Below are positions 36,160 to 47,239 of a stretch of DNA of 64,000 nucleotides, one piece after another. The notes under the pieces are model-generated. The model was not told the DNA's origin. It searched no databases and saw only the letters and a list, made by a program, of their open reading frames with translations. Every line of letters starts with the position of its first letter. Position 1 is the first letter of the stretch. The stretch is taken from the NCBI GenBank assembly GCA_020465985.1, contig JAANYP010001787.1:456501-520500 (forward strand). Direction: 5' to 3'. The DNA comes from Centrapalus pauciflorus (taxonomy: Eukaryota > Streptophyta > Magnoliopsida > Asterales > Asteraceae). The position numbers were made by a program, and so were the translations under genes.

Positions 36160-39100
36160 TTTGTCCCATTGTTATGAGATATAAGATCCGTATAGTATAT
36201 TATACGTTTTTTTATATAGAAATATTGACAAACAATTAAATGGTATAATAATGATGATGATAATTTTAAGTGATATCTTTTCAAAAACAAATGATAATTA
36301 CAATCATAATAAAATACCAATTCGTTTGTCTTTTAGGAAACTTTTAATGATCTATTAGTTATCACTGCTAATATTAAATTTAATGGTGTGATTTTATGTG
36401 TTATTAAAATGATATTTGAATAGACATACTTTAAGAAAATATTCTATTGAATGATAATTTTTGAATTTATTTTTTTAAACTAGAATTTAAGATTTATACG
36501 TTGTGGTATTTAATTTCCTAAATCAAATGAACTATTTAATTTCATATGGTTTTAAAACAATAATTATACATTATTGTGTAACATACACTTTAATAACAAA
36601 AAAATGTCGTTAAAAAAGAAATTGATACAATGTTTTATAAACTTCATGGTGTGTGAACTGTGAACAGCTCAAGAAAGAAAAAACTCTTAAGGTTAAATTG
36701 TATAATATACAGAAGAAGAGGGGTTAGATTTGTACCAAGCAGCATCAAGGAGGAGGTAAACTGGAGAAAGATATAAAATTTGGAAAACGAGGACTGCATT
36801 AAATATTTAAATGTCAAATGACATAAACCACGTAACTTAAAAAAGAGAATATCATGAGTTGAACTTTGAACTTTGAAGTTTGAAGTTTGAAAAAGATCAA
36901 GGAGTAACTCGGCAGAAATTGACCAATTGTAAATTCTAACTAAATATTTATAACCAAGAACGATACAATTGGTTAAAAAACGTATGATATATAGAATTAA
37001 ACTTAATGATTTCTTTCTTTCCAGGGGTAATTTCAGTTTAGGATCGGTTTCGAACCGACGACGAATCATTAGTGAATGAATTCAGAATGCATTTTTTTAC
37101 ATCTGGTAAAAAATTGCAAAACGAAACAACCAACCTCATCAATTAATAACTGGTTGTAGGAATCTAATCAACAATTTCATTAATGGTCAAACTGAATATA
37201 TATGTTTCCCAAACCTATAGATAAAAAATCGTGACGATCCAACAAATGATATATATCAGAGGTTGGTAGTTTCTGGTTGGTTACAGTATATTTCGGATAT
37301 TTCTTAAGGACCTAATTAACCGCACATACCAATTTCCGAATTAAGCTAAAATCAAGAACCGAATACCGAACCGATGGTCCCGGTTTGATACACCCATCAA
37401 CCCAAATTATTTCTAAATTGATAAATGCAAGAAATTATTTATACATCCGTCCTTATTTCTTTCTTAAAAATGTGCATCTGTCACTTATGTTTTAAAATTT
37501 TCTCGTCTGGCCTTCTCTACACATCTTATTATTCTTACTTTACATGAATTCTATAAAATTATCATTGATAAATTAAAGAATTCTGATATATAATATAAGT
37601 CTTTTTGAAAACCAACTAATTAAGTAAATATAATGTTTTAGAATTAATGTTTTGTTTAATAAATTAATTTGTAATACCTGCTATTGTTATCTAATATTTA
37701 GGGGTTTTTGTTAGACAAATAATATTAAATGTATGATTTAAAAGGGTTGTCTAATAAATTATTTAATTTGCATAGTTGGTAAGCTATGTAGCAACTAGCA
37801 AAGAGATCAAAAAAGACAAAGTAACAAGTAACCACTACCCAACAACTCTTGCTTCTTATTTTTTAAATCTTTGAAGGATTAATAAATACTTAAACAAAAC
37901 AATTTTGAAGAAAAAATTGATACTTAATCATAGTTTTTGAGTTTTTTCAGCTACAGTTTATTTAATATAGAGAAAATGACTTTAGTCTATAGCTAGTTTT
38001 CTTTGTGTGGAAGTTGTCTCACCAAGTTCTGAATATTATGCATCTTAAAGTGGATTAATGCATACTTTTATTTTGAAATGTATTTAATGTATATTACTAA
38101 TTGTTTGTATGGAAACTTTTAATGCATACTTTTCTTTTGAAAAACTTTTTCAACTTATAGGTATTTTTTATTTGTAGCTTGTAAGTGTTTATGAAACTTT
38201 AACCTTATGATTTTTAAAATTTTCAGTTATACTTAATCATAAACTACATTTGTATGACTTTTGTTTCCGGAGCTTATAAACCATATGTAAGCTCTTAAAC
38301 AATAAGTTAAGTTTACTTTTTAGAATACATTGACATATGAAAGATAATATTATACTAAAGAAAGTTTAAATAATTATGTTTCTAGTTTCGTTTATTAATT
38401 TATATGTAATTTTATATTTTCCCAACTCCAGTCACTTTATCAAATACATTTATTAATAAAAGTTCCAACTACCATAAACTTCTCTGGCCACCAGCTCTAA
38501 CTCTAGCTAGTGTTTGTATAACAGAGTAAGAGATTAGAGACCTTATTTGTTGTTACAAATGAGATTAATAGAACTAGTGTTGATTTGTTGTTTATGATTT
38601 GATTTGTTAATCGAATCGTAAAATTCTTGCTTCAAAATGTTACTTGAGTTGCTACTAGTTACGATATGAAATTTATTTATTTGTATTATATTGTTGAGGT
38701 TTTCATTAGCATTTAGAAGAAATATATTATTTGTGTTACTCTATACTGTATATTAGCATGTTTGTAATAGTTTTTTTTAAAAACTTTTATATATTGAAAT
38801 TGGGAAAAAAATCTAGAAAAATCCACAAAGGAATGGAACGTTTTATTGAAACCTAAACACACCAATAACCAATTATACAGTGTATGTTTTGTTTTTTTGC
38901 ACAAATAATGGGTTAATTTTGCAAAGATAGAATACAATGCTTGAAAAATAGCACCCTAAATTTATTTCTATTTATACTATTAAAATAGTAACAAAATTGA
39001 AACTTGTCATATTAATTTTTTATTGAAATAAAAAAAACAATAACTTGAAAATGAAGTTTTTCAATTCATTCGAATGACGTTTAATATAAAAAACACAACC

Positions 39101-39625
39101 CTGTGGCATATGTTTATTTGTATCTATTTATAGGCTATGTCTTCTTTATTAATTGTTTTCGATCTGATCTAAAACTTGAAAATTCTTTATTTGATGTAAT
39201 ATATATATTTTTTAAATAATTATAATGTTTTATTCAAAAATTTGGAAGGAGACAAGACGTAGAGTACGTTGAATGAGGTTTTTGATTACGTAAATAAAAA
39301 TTATTTTTAGTTATTTCAATTTTTTTTCCAATCTTAAAACAACAAATACATTTTATTTTGATTATGTAAGCATGGGTACGTCGGTCGCAAGAATTGGTAA
39401 AATTTATCGAACTCAACAACTGTATATATATATATAGATTTGACCATTTCTACAACCATTCATATAATTTGCTTCCACATTTAGAAATCATATTTTAAAA
39501 CTAAATCATCCTAAATTAGTAACTTATCAGCCATATTCATCTCATTTGACTTAAAATATTCATTGTTAAATAAATAATAACTTATGATATAAAAAGAAAC
39601 AAGCTCAAACACGTACACAACCTGA
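36160..39625. other. AT-rich intergenic stretch
   Basis: No coding region, terminal repeat or RNA gene could be supported. Short CGGTT/AACCG-containing pieces near 37270-37390 look like worn hAT sequence. Confidence 0.35.
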
Positions 39626-39629
39626 CTAA

Positions 39630-39730
39630 CGTCATGTTTGTTTATCACTTAATTAATAGAAAGACTTAAATGTTATTTTACCTTTGAATGACTTTTTTAT
39701 AATTATATTAAGAACTAAACAAACAATCCC
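39630..39730. mobile_element. 101-bp PIF/Harbinger-type MITE
   Basis: The ends are CGTCATGTTTGTTTATCAC and, inward from the right, GGGATTGTTTGTTTAGTTC, with TAA at 39627-39629 and 39731-39733. It is close to a minimal inverted-repeat element. Confidence 0.65.
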
Positions 39731-40261
39731 TAAGAGATAAAAAGAGACATCATATCGACTTGATAAAGAAAATGGATCGAGACATGAAAATATCGTTGAC
39801 AAGTAATACCATTAGCGTCGTGTACGTTCACAAATTTTGCGTTTAAGAATATCATTTTACCTTAGCATAACAATAAATCAGAAAATGTTAATTAATTCGT
39901 ACTTTCCAAATCGAACCATATATTGATAATTATATACATAAAGTCATAAACTATATACATATAGCTAGGTTAACTATAGATGGTAGATAATAATCAACTT
40001 TACCAAAACTAAATATAAACATGTATAACTTTTCTAGTTTTACATGTATGTACTTAGACTATCAAATCTTGTTCCAAGGGAAAAAAGATGTCAAATTAAC
40101 ATGTTGCTTCTCGTACTCGTGCGCTGGTTCGATGTTCAAATCTATTCTTTCTGCATCAAAGAAACAATTTGACATGCCACATGATTTAAAATTTAATCAA
40201 ATATGTTACAAAATGACAATTTAAGTTGGTGATGATGAAGTGAATTCAATATGATGTTAAA

Positions 40262-40460
40262 TGTTGATAATAAAGCTAAGTAACGTGTTTTATTTGGTAT
40301 GAGAATGATAAGTAAGTGTGAGGTCAGAGGTTCGACTCCCATCGGAGGCAGTTTTGAATTTAGGTGGTGAAAGTAAGTCTAAAGTCTCCATTAATTTGGG
40401 GCAAATGAGTAGTTTAGGAGTAGGAGTAGATTAGTTTGTCGTTAAAAAAACATAAAAAAA
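40262..40460 (+). mobile_element. SINE-like element with pol III B box
   Basis: GGTTCGACTCC at about 40329 matches the pol III B-box consensus. About 40 bp upstream, TGGTATGAGAATG is a weak A-box candidate. The unit ends in TTTGTCGTT followed by A-rich sequence at 40442-40460, as in plant SINEs. It does not fold as a complete tRNA. The left boundary is uncertain. It lies against the 3' end of the IDM1-like gene. Confidence 0.5.
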
Positions 40461-43400
40461 AAATAAGAAGATATATATACAGGGAGAGGAAAGGAAGAGA
40501 TAACCTGGTATAGTCTTTTGCATCCTTAAACAATCATGAAACATAAGTGTGTTTAGTTTCATAATTTCTTTCTTTGTATCCTCCTTCAACAGATTAAAAC
40601 CATATTTCTCATTCCATACCCTAATCGTCTCAGACGACGAAGGGATAATCAACGTTCTAACTCCTAAATCTTGAAGATCCTACATGAATAATCGTATCAT
40701 AAACAAAATAACCATCACATATATACATAATCTTATATCTATCAATAATCAATGTCGAAAAACGGCAACATATAGGATCGATATTGTAATATTATCATAT
40801 CAAAACTTACAGATTCAATCCCATTCAACAATTTGCCACACATTCCTTTGTTTCTGTGTGACTCGGCCGTCGCTATAAATGGTACCTCTGCTAGATTAGT
40901 CCCATGAACTCTAAACAACAAAACGAAACAGTTTAAGGCTATGTATACACAAAAATTAAGGATAAATAATATGAAAATGTAATGTACTTTGAGTTAATAA
41001 CATCGATCGATTTTATAAAAATCAAACATTTTATGAATCAAAATATCAGGAAACACATATAGTCTAAACCAATTTCTCATATGTTATATATTAATCAAAA
41101 CTTATGTTTTCTCAAACCATAATCAATAAATATATATATATATATGTTTTAAAAATATAATCACAGAGAATAATTAAGGGTTTATTATGAAAAACTAACA
41201 TGTTTTCATGTATTTTTGCGTTTTCGTCTCTCCATATTATTATTTTTACATAAAAGTCAACAAGTTAACTTTTTTTTTTGTTTAGTGAAAATTGGACATT
41301 AGACACCGGTTATAATTAGTGAACCAGGTTTTAAAAAACTGAAATACCGGGTTCTAATGTCCAAATTTCACTAAACCAAAATGAATCCATAACTTGAGTA
41401 CTTTTATGAAAAAAATAACATGAAGGGACGAAAACGTAAAAATACATTAAAACATGTTGGTTTTTTAAACATACCTTATTGATGCCACTACAATAATTTC
41501 ATCACCCTTCTCAAGTATGCCAGTGAAAAAGCCACAAAAATTTATACGTCGATAATGTGACCTACGTACATCAATATAATATACATTGTTTAACCAATTA
41601 ACACTATATATCTGCTTCAAAATAATTTCTTCATGATTAATTATTACTCACCCGCAATTGTACACTACGTTTCGAATCATGTTAATTCTTGTGTGTCGAT
41701 CTTTTATCGGCTCGAAACAATCCGATAATAATCTAAATGCCACCGCAAGCTTGCTGTAGCACTCGAGCCGTTTGGATGTTCCAACCTCGTAAGAACCGTA
41801 TTCTTTATCGAATCTATGCAGCAAAGTCCACGATAAGCCGTCTTCAAGCTCTCGTTTCATCCCCATTTTGCTTTCCAAATTTTCATGAATCTTTCGACAA
41901 CTTTTATCGCAAAATGCTCTAGGGAAGCGGTTAATGTCGATCGTTACCGACTCGTTTGAACACTTTACGTGATCTGTAGACAATAATTGTAATTATCATT
42001 TATTAATTGTTGGAATAATATATAATAACATTACAATATATTACTATTGATCGATAATTGATTGATTTTCATACATTGTTTTTCACACAAAGAGCAAGTG
42101 AGGCAAGAAGAATCCCTTTTGGTAATTGGCATTCCACATAATTTACAAGCACAATATGCACAATAATATGGCTCATCAGGCACCACCTGCACATTAATTA
42201 TACATTACCCTTTTTTTTAATAAATATTTTTATAAACAAAAGGGTTTAATTTGAAAAAAAAACTAACATGTTTTCATATTTCTTGCGATTTAGTCCCTCC
42301 GTGTTATTTTTTCCTAAGAAAGTCCTCAATTTATTGTTTTCAATCCAGTTTTCGGAAAAGTTTTGTTTTTTTCATAATCAACCCTGACTTTTTCCAAAAA
42401 AAAAAAAAATCAACATGTTTTCAGTATTATTCTCCGAAAAGTCCACAAACTTGAAGACTTTTTAGAAAAAATAAAAAAATTTCAAAAATCACAAACAAAT
42501 ATATCAGTTAGACCTTGTTTGTTTTTCATTATGAGCCTTTAAAAAGGCTCTAAAGTTTAAAATTCAAAGCTATGATGAATTCAGATTGTTTTATTTAGTT
42601 TCAGACTTAAGATGTTGCAACCTCTGAATTTACCTCTTAAAATTAAGAGGCAGAGAGTTGTTTGAACTGAAAATAAGAGCATCTTAATTTCAGATCTTAA
42701 GGCTTCCTCTTAATTTCAGACGTGGTTTTCAGACTTCAGACATTTAATATTTTAAAAATTAAATAACACCTTAAAGATTTTATTGGTAAAAAATAACATG
42801 GAGGGACTAAACCGTAAAAACGTGAAAAACATGTTTGTTTTTATTTATATTAAACCCTAAAAAAATAATTTAAATGCAAATTATTTAATTAATTACCTTC
42901 ATGCCTAAGCATTTCACATGAAATGTTGAATTACATTGTTCACAACAAATCAAGTTCCCTCCGTCGGCACATAGAATACATGCATCGTCGTAGATATCTC
43001 CATCGGATCCTTTCGTGGTGACGTGTTTGATCCCATGGTGTTCGGGTTCGTTTCGATTTCGCAAAGCTAATTCCATGCATTTCGAGATGGGAGTGATGCT
43101 ACCATCGCCTCGAATCCCATCAACTCCGATCGCGTCATATGGATCGTCGCAAACTTCGCCTCCTGTATGCGACTGGAAATTCTGGACGCTAAAAACGCAT
43201 TGACAACAAGTACATAAAATGCCGTTTCGCTCTAACGTCCCTTTCTTGAAACCGGCTTGACTAGTGGTACCGATATAGTAGATGGTTGAACTTTCAGGGA
43301 CAATTCCGGAATCGATGAGCCACGATAGGATTGTCGCACTTTTTGATTGTTGTTCAGTGTTCCGAATCTTAAACCGCTTGCTTCTACGCATGCTCCTTGC

Positions 43401-43514
43401 TAAATGGCCATCAACCCTCCGCTTTTTATTCGACGATCCACTTTCGATATCCCTTTTCCGAGTCGGTTTTCGATTCGTCGGCTTCAAAGCCCTCCCTCTA
43501 TACCTATTCTCCAT
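40431..43514 (-). CDS. IDM1-like PHD finger / GNAT acetyltransferase, compact
   Basis: Six coding exons: 43514-42897, 42186-42075, 41973-41652, 41561-41475, 40910-40811, 40679-40431; up to 495 aa, all internal sites GT-AG. IDM1 acetylates histone H3 to counter DNA methylation in the nucleus. A basic N-terminus (about 1-50) precedes a Cys-rich segment (CTCCQCVFSVQNFQSHTG, about 101-118), the Tify/TPL-binding-like part. The PHD finger has C179, C182, C191, C194, H199, C202, C215 and C218. A second Cys-rich stretch follows, then the GNAT fold at about 355-455 with HRNKGMCGKLL as the acetyl-CoA loop (family RxxGMC). It is much shorter than IDM1 (about 1190 aa, from memory), lacking its long N-terminus. 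The family end falls near KTIPGY (about 40505); the open frame adds ~20 hydrophobic residues to a stop at 40431, or a CCAG|GTTATC donor leads to an unseen last exon. Introns 1 and 4 hold MITEs. Confidence 0.8.
41178..41470. mobile_element. CATGTTTTCA-family MITE, copy 3, in intron 4 of the IDM1-like gene
   Basis: The left tip GGGTTTATTATGAAAAACTA leads to ACATGTTTTCATGTATTTTT, and the right tip read inward is GTTTAAAAAACCAACATG. It ends within a few bases of the exon 4 donor (GTATGTTT at 41474). A further inverted repeat is embedded at 41281-41385. Confidence 0.55.
41281..41385. repeat. short inverted repeat inside the intron 4 MITE
   Basis: TTTAGTGAAAATTGGACATTAGA and its near inverse TCTAATGTCCAAATTTCACTAAA stand about 50 bases apart. 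It may be a small nested element or an internal stem of the MITE. Confidence 0.6.
42242..42857. mobile_element. CATGTTTTCA-family MITE, copy 2, in intron 1 of the IDM1-like gene
   Basis: The ends are GGGTTTAATTTGAAAAA and, inward from the right, GGGTTTAATATAAATAAA. Matching inner arms are ACATGTTTTCATATTTCTTGC and AGTCCCTCCGTGTTATTTTT. It is interrupted by a Tourist-like MITE at 42511-42770. The flanking sequence is only A-rich, so the duplication is unclear. Confidence 0.65.
42511..42770. mobile_element. PIF/Harbinger MITE nested in the intron 1 MITE
   Basis: The left end is GACCTTGTTTGTTTTTC and the right end AAATAACACC, with TTA at 42508-42510 and 42771-42773. It shares internal motifs (AGTTTCAGACTTAAG, TTTTCAGACTTCAGACAT) with the 465-bp copy at 24808. 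Confidence 0.75.
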
Positions 43515-46055
43515 GAAGATATATATAGTCGAATTGTCACTACTTAAAAGAACAAAAAAAACAAGTATACAACTAGTGTTAGATAATGGCAGCAGACTAG
43601 CTATTCTATCGATCAAACTCAGATAGAAATTTTGATTAGTACAAATATATTTTATAGAATATTTATAAATGAATTAAATGAGAAATTTTTAATAAGGTAT
43701 GCAAAATAATCTACTCATAGAATAAATAGTAAAAGTTTGATTTTTGTTGATATATTACCAATTATGTGGTGTACGTTGGTTGTTATCAAGGTAATTTCCA
43801 TTTATGAACTTATTTTCGTTAGAAAAACTAAACTATAAATTAACATTTCAAATCGGTATATATTAATTAAAAAATATCTAATGTCACGTATCATCTTATT
43901 AGCTATTTTAATTTTTGTTTTCCCGTTTATTTTTTCCTACTATAAATTTTTATATTTACTAACATAACTACTTTATAAATAATATAAAAAAGTTTAGATT
44001 AATTACTATCATATTTAACCCTATTGATAAGAATCAACCTACTTTAATTGTACCTACAATATAAACTCACTTATTTCATAAAAATTAGTTTGAAAACACA
44101 TAAATATTATATTTGAATTATCATAAAAATTATTATCTTTAAAATTTATTTTCTACATTCCAATATTAATATATTACCATTAAAGAGTAAAATTATTGTC
44201 TTCTCACATAAAAAAAATAATGATAAGGTTAGCAACGAAATATTGTCTTCTCTATTTATTTATTACATAGTTAATATCTCGATCGAGCATGTTTTTATAT
44301 TAATGTTAATCATTATAATTACGATATAATTAAAAAAATTATATATGTTAAATACAAAACGCTTATAAATTTAAAAACCTTTTTAGTTATTGTATGAAAC
44401 GAGTTATTGAACACCCGCGCGTTGATGCGGGGTTTAAAATATTAATGACAAAAATAAATATGAAAATAAATAAAAAAAACTTTTCAAACAACGAAACAAA
44501 AACTGAACCAATATCGAAGAATAAAATAGGAAAGCCGATATAGATTTAAGAATCTAGACAAATGATGTTAGTCGGTTTTTATCATTGGTTTTCTAGATTT
44601 TGCAATGCTAAAATTACAAACAACGTCGTATTAAGTCGGATCGGAACCAGAAATAATTAATCAAATATTCATAACCATAATTAAAATTTTGACATTGATT
44701 AGCTTTAACCGTCAATTTAATTTATTGGTTTTACGGTCAAATCAATTAAATTTATAACGACAATTTCTCTAATACATCAATTAGAGTTCTTAACGTTATA
44801 ATAGTAACGTTCAATGTTATACATGATCATATTTAATAAAAAAATATAATTAATAGTTACATTTTAATTATAAAACAATTTCATTAAATTTTTGTATTGT
44901 GCATCTGAATAATAAAGCTTTTTTATACAATTAAACATAACATAATAGTTTCAAAAGACAACTACAAACATATATAAAATTAAATTCATAATATTAAGTA
45001 TGTAAGAAAAATGTTGAATAATAAATATTAAAAGAGAACTAAATGAAAATTTATTAAAATAAAAGGGCTAAATAAAAGATCACACTAAGATGAGGGTGTA
45101 TTATGAAAAATTTAAAATCAAAATTAAAAAAGAAAAAGAAAAAAAAAGGAAAAATGTCATTGGTTGATACCATTACGTAAATGTATATATATATATAATG
45201 TTTAAATATCAAAATATATTTTCATTGTTAGATATTTACAATTTTACATTATAAAATTTTTAAGCGAATTACGTGCATAAATCCTTTATTAAAAGTTTTT
45301 AAATTTTAAATCTATTTTCGTTCTTAAAAATTTATATCAGCATTAACTTAAAATTATATCATCAATAGTAATTATCATTTTAAAATGTTTCTCATTATCA
45401 AATAAAAAACAAAATAAAAAGACTTACACTAATCCATGAAAGCATGATTTGAGACTATTTATCACTAAATAATAAAAAATACATCAAATATATACCAAAG
45501 GATAACAAAATAATAATTGATACATTTTATTTTTTGACATTGTTTTAAAACAATAATTTTACTTTTTGTTACCCATTCTAAAGATTGTTTTATCTTAAAT
45601 ATTCTTTTATGATGATTAAGATATAACAAATTTAGTTTTATTTTTCTATGTCTCTTTATTTTATTATTTTCATAACATTATTTTAAGTTAATATATTCCT
45701 AAAAAGATTATTTTTTATATAATCCATATAATATATTGATTAATAAACCAGTCTTTGTATAAAGAGGGGGATAAATTGAGGGGTTTTTAAGCAAAAATTC
45801 CCAAGTGAATTTAAACGACTCAACATATCTAAATCGTTTACCACTCAAATCAAGAATATAGTTTAACAGCAAAAAAATTTTGTGATCATGGTGTGGATCG
45901 CCGAAGAAAGCTAGTCGTATAAAGCTGCTTTAATCTTCTTTCTGTCGAAAAACATAGAGTGGTGACATAAAATAGCAGAATGAATTCAGGCCAAATATAT
46001 CGATCCAAGAACTTATGGATCATCGTCAAGTAATGTTGGATGATAAGCATATAAA
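43515..46055. other. AT-rich intergenic stretch upstream of the IDM1-like gene
   Basis: About 2.5 kb with no coding signal or element ends seen; it includes the promoter of the IDM1-like gene. The N-terminal part of a full-length IDM1 is not present here. Confidence 0.4.
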
Positions 46056-46061
46056 GTTTGA

Positions 46062-46367
46062 TCAGTTCAGCTGATTGGGGGATTAGCCGTGAACCCCGCC
46101 CGTTGGCACAAAATTGCAAGGTGCATTCCGAGTAAGTTCATCGACAAAGTTATGTACCACCATGAAGTATTGTTAGATGATCGACTTGCATGCTTACTTC
46201 GATCAACATTGGTTGATTGTGCGGTCCACGATGGGACATTCATTAAGTGCCTAGAAAATGTAAATTTATGCAGATTTATAGAGAGGCCTGATGGGGAATT
46301 TCGTTGCCTTCTCATCTTTCGGCCATGGAAATTTCAAAATATGAAGGTAGAAGCAACTTTTTGATGG
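46062..46367 (+). pseudogene. unrecognised ORF with possible MYB/SANT-like motif
   Basis: An open stretch of about 100 codons includes NPARWHKIARCIPSKFIDK and VMYHHEVLLDD. The spacing W..IA..IP.K....V..H.E.L..D resembles the second half of RADIALIS/DIVARICATA-type SANT domains, where the usual pattern is RW..IA..VPGK...EV..HY..L..D. A stop lies just upstream at 46059 and the first half of the domain (with its own Trp residues) is not visible, so it may be a gene relic. The codon pattern and higher G+C stand out from the AT-rich surroundings. I do not recognise the gene with confidence. 46368-46817 holds nothing I can name apart from a CGGTTTAGG/AACCGAACC piece near 46770-46815. Confidence 0.3.
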
Positions 46368-46817
46368 AACAGAAAAAGGTTTGCAACACATGTTGTAGTT
46401 AATATTGAAATTTAGTAATTCGAAACCATGTCTCCTTGGTATTGTAGCCCAGAGTTATGTTTTGGGTAAATCTTTCTCGAGTAATTGATACCATTTCTTT
46501 TGTGCTTGTCTCGTTTTTTATTGTGCTTGTCATCAAGTAGTGGCAGTCGTTTACTTAATGTGGCTATGGTTTGTATCTTGCAAACTGTAGCCATAAGTCG
46601 GTTTCCAGATATAACACTATTACGTTTTATGAGTTGAATAAAAGTCATTGTCGACTTAATATAAAAAGCTACAGTTGAAAAATATCATAAGTTTAAAATT
46701 TCATATGTATTCACTAATTGTATGCCAAATAGACATGGTCATATATTTATACAAAACGAAATAATACGGGACGGTTTAGGTATTCATTTTTAAAAAACCG
46801 TGAATAACCGAACCGAT

Positions 46818-46958
<141 letters not shown>

Positions 46959-46960
46959 TT

Positions 46961-47219
46961 GGGTCAATGGAAAACCACTATGCACGTGAAAACTATGGAA
47001 ACCTACGCAAACCGTCCGATTTGGTGCATTTCATGAAAAACGCGGTGGCATGATCGTAAATAAGATGATGCACCACGTGGGATTTTGATGCTTCACGCGG
47101 GAAATTTGATGCATCATGCGGGATTTTGATGCATCACGCGGGGATTTTGATGCATTTGTGGTGGTGCAGTGCGGTTTTCACAAGTTTTCCGGTGCATGGT
47201 GGTTTTCCATTGAACCCCC
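46961..47219. mobile_element. TA/CT-flanked inverted-repeat element D
   Basis: The tips GGGTCAATGGAAAACCACTATG and, inward from the right, GGTTCAATGGAAAACCACCATG match element C at 22647-22901 in the opposite orientation. The interior repeats GATGCATCACGCGGGGATTT-like units four times. The right side is (CT)n, which runs into the gypsy insertion site. Confidence 0.7.
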
Positions 47220-47239
47220 CCTCTCTCTCTCTCTCTCTA

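Noticed and set aside
40300..40360. tRNA gene suggested by GGTTCGACTCC
   Set aside because: No acceptor stem, D arm or anticodon arm could be paired; a SINE-like unit with an A-rich tail fits better.
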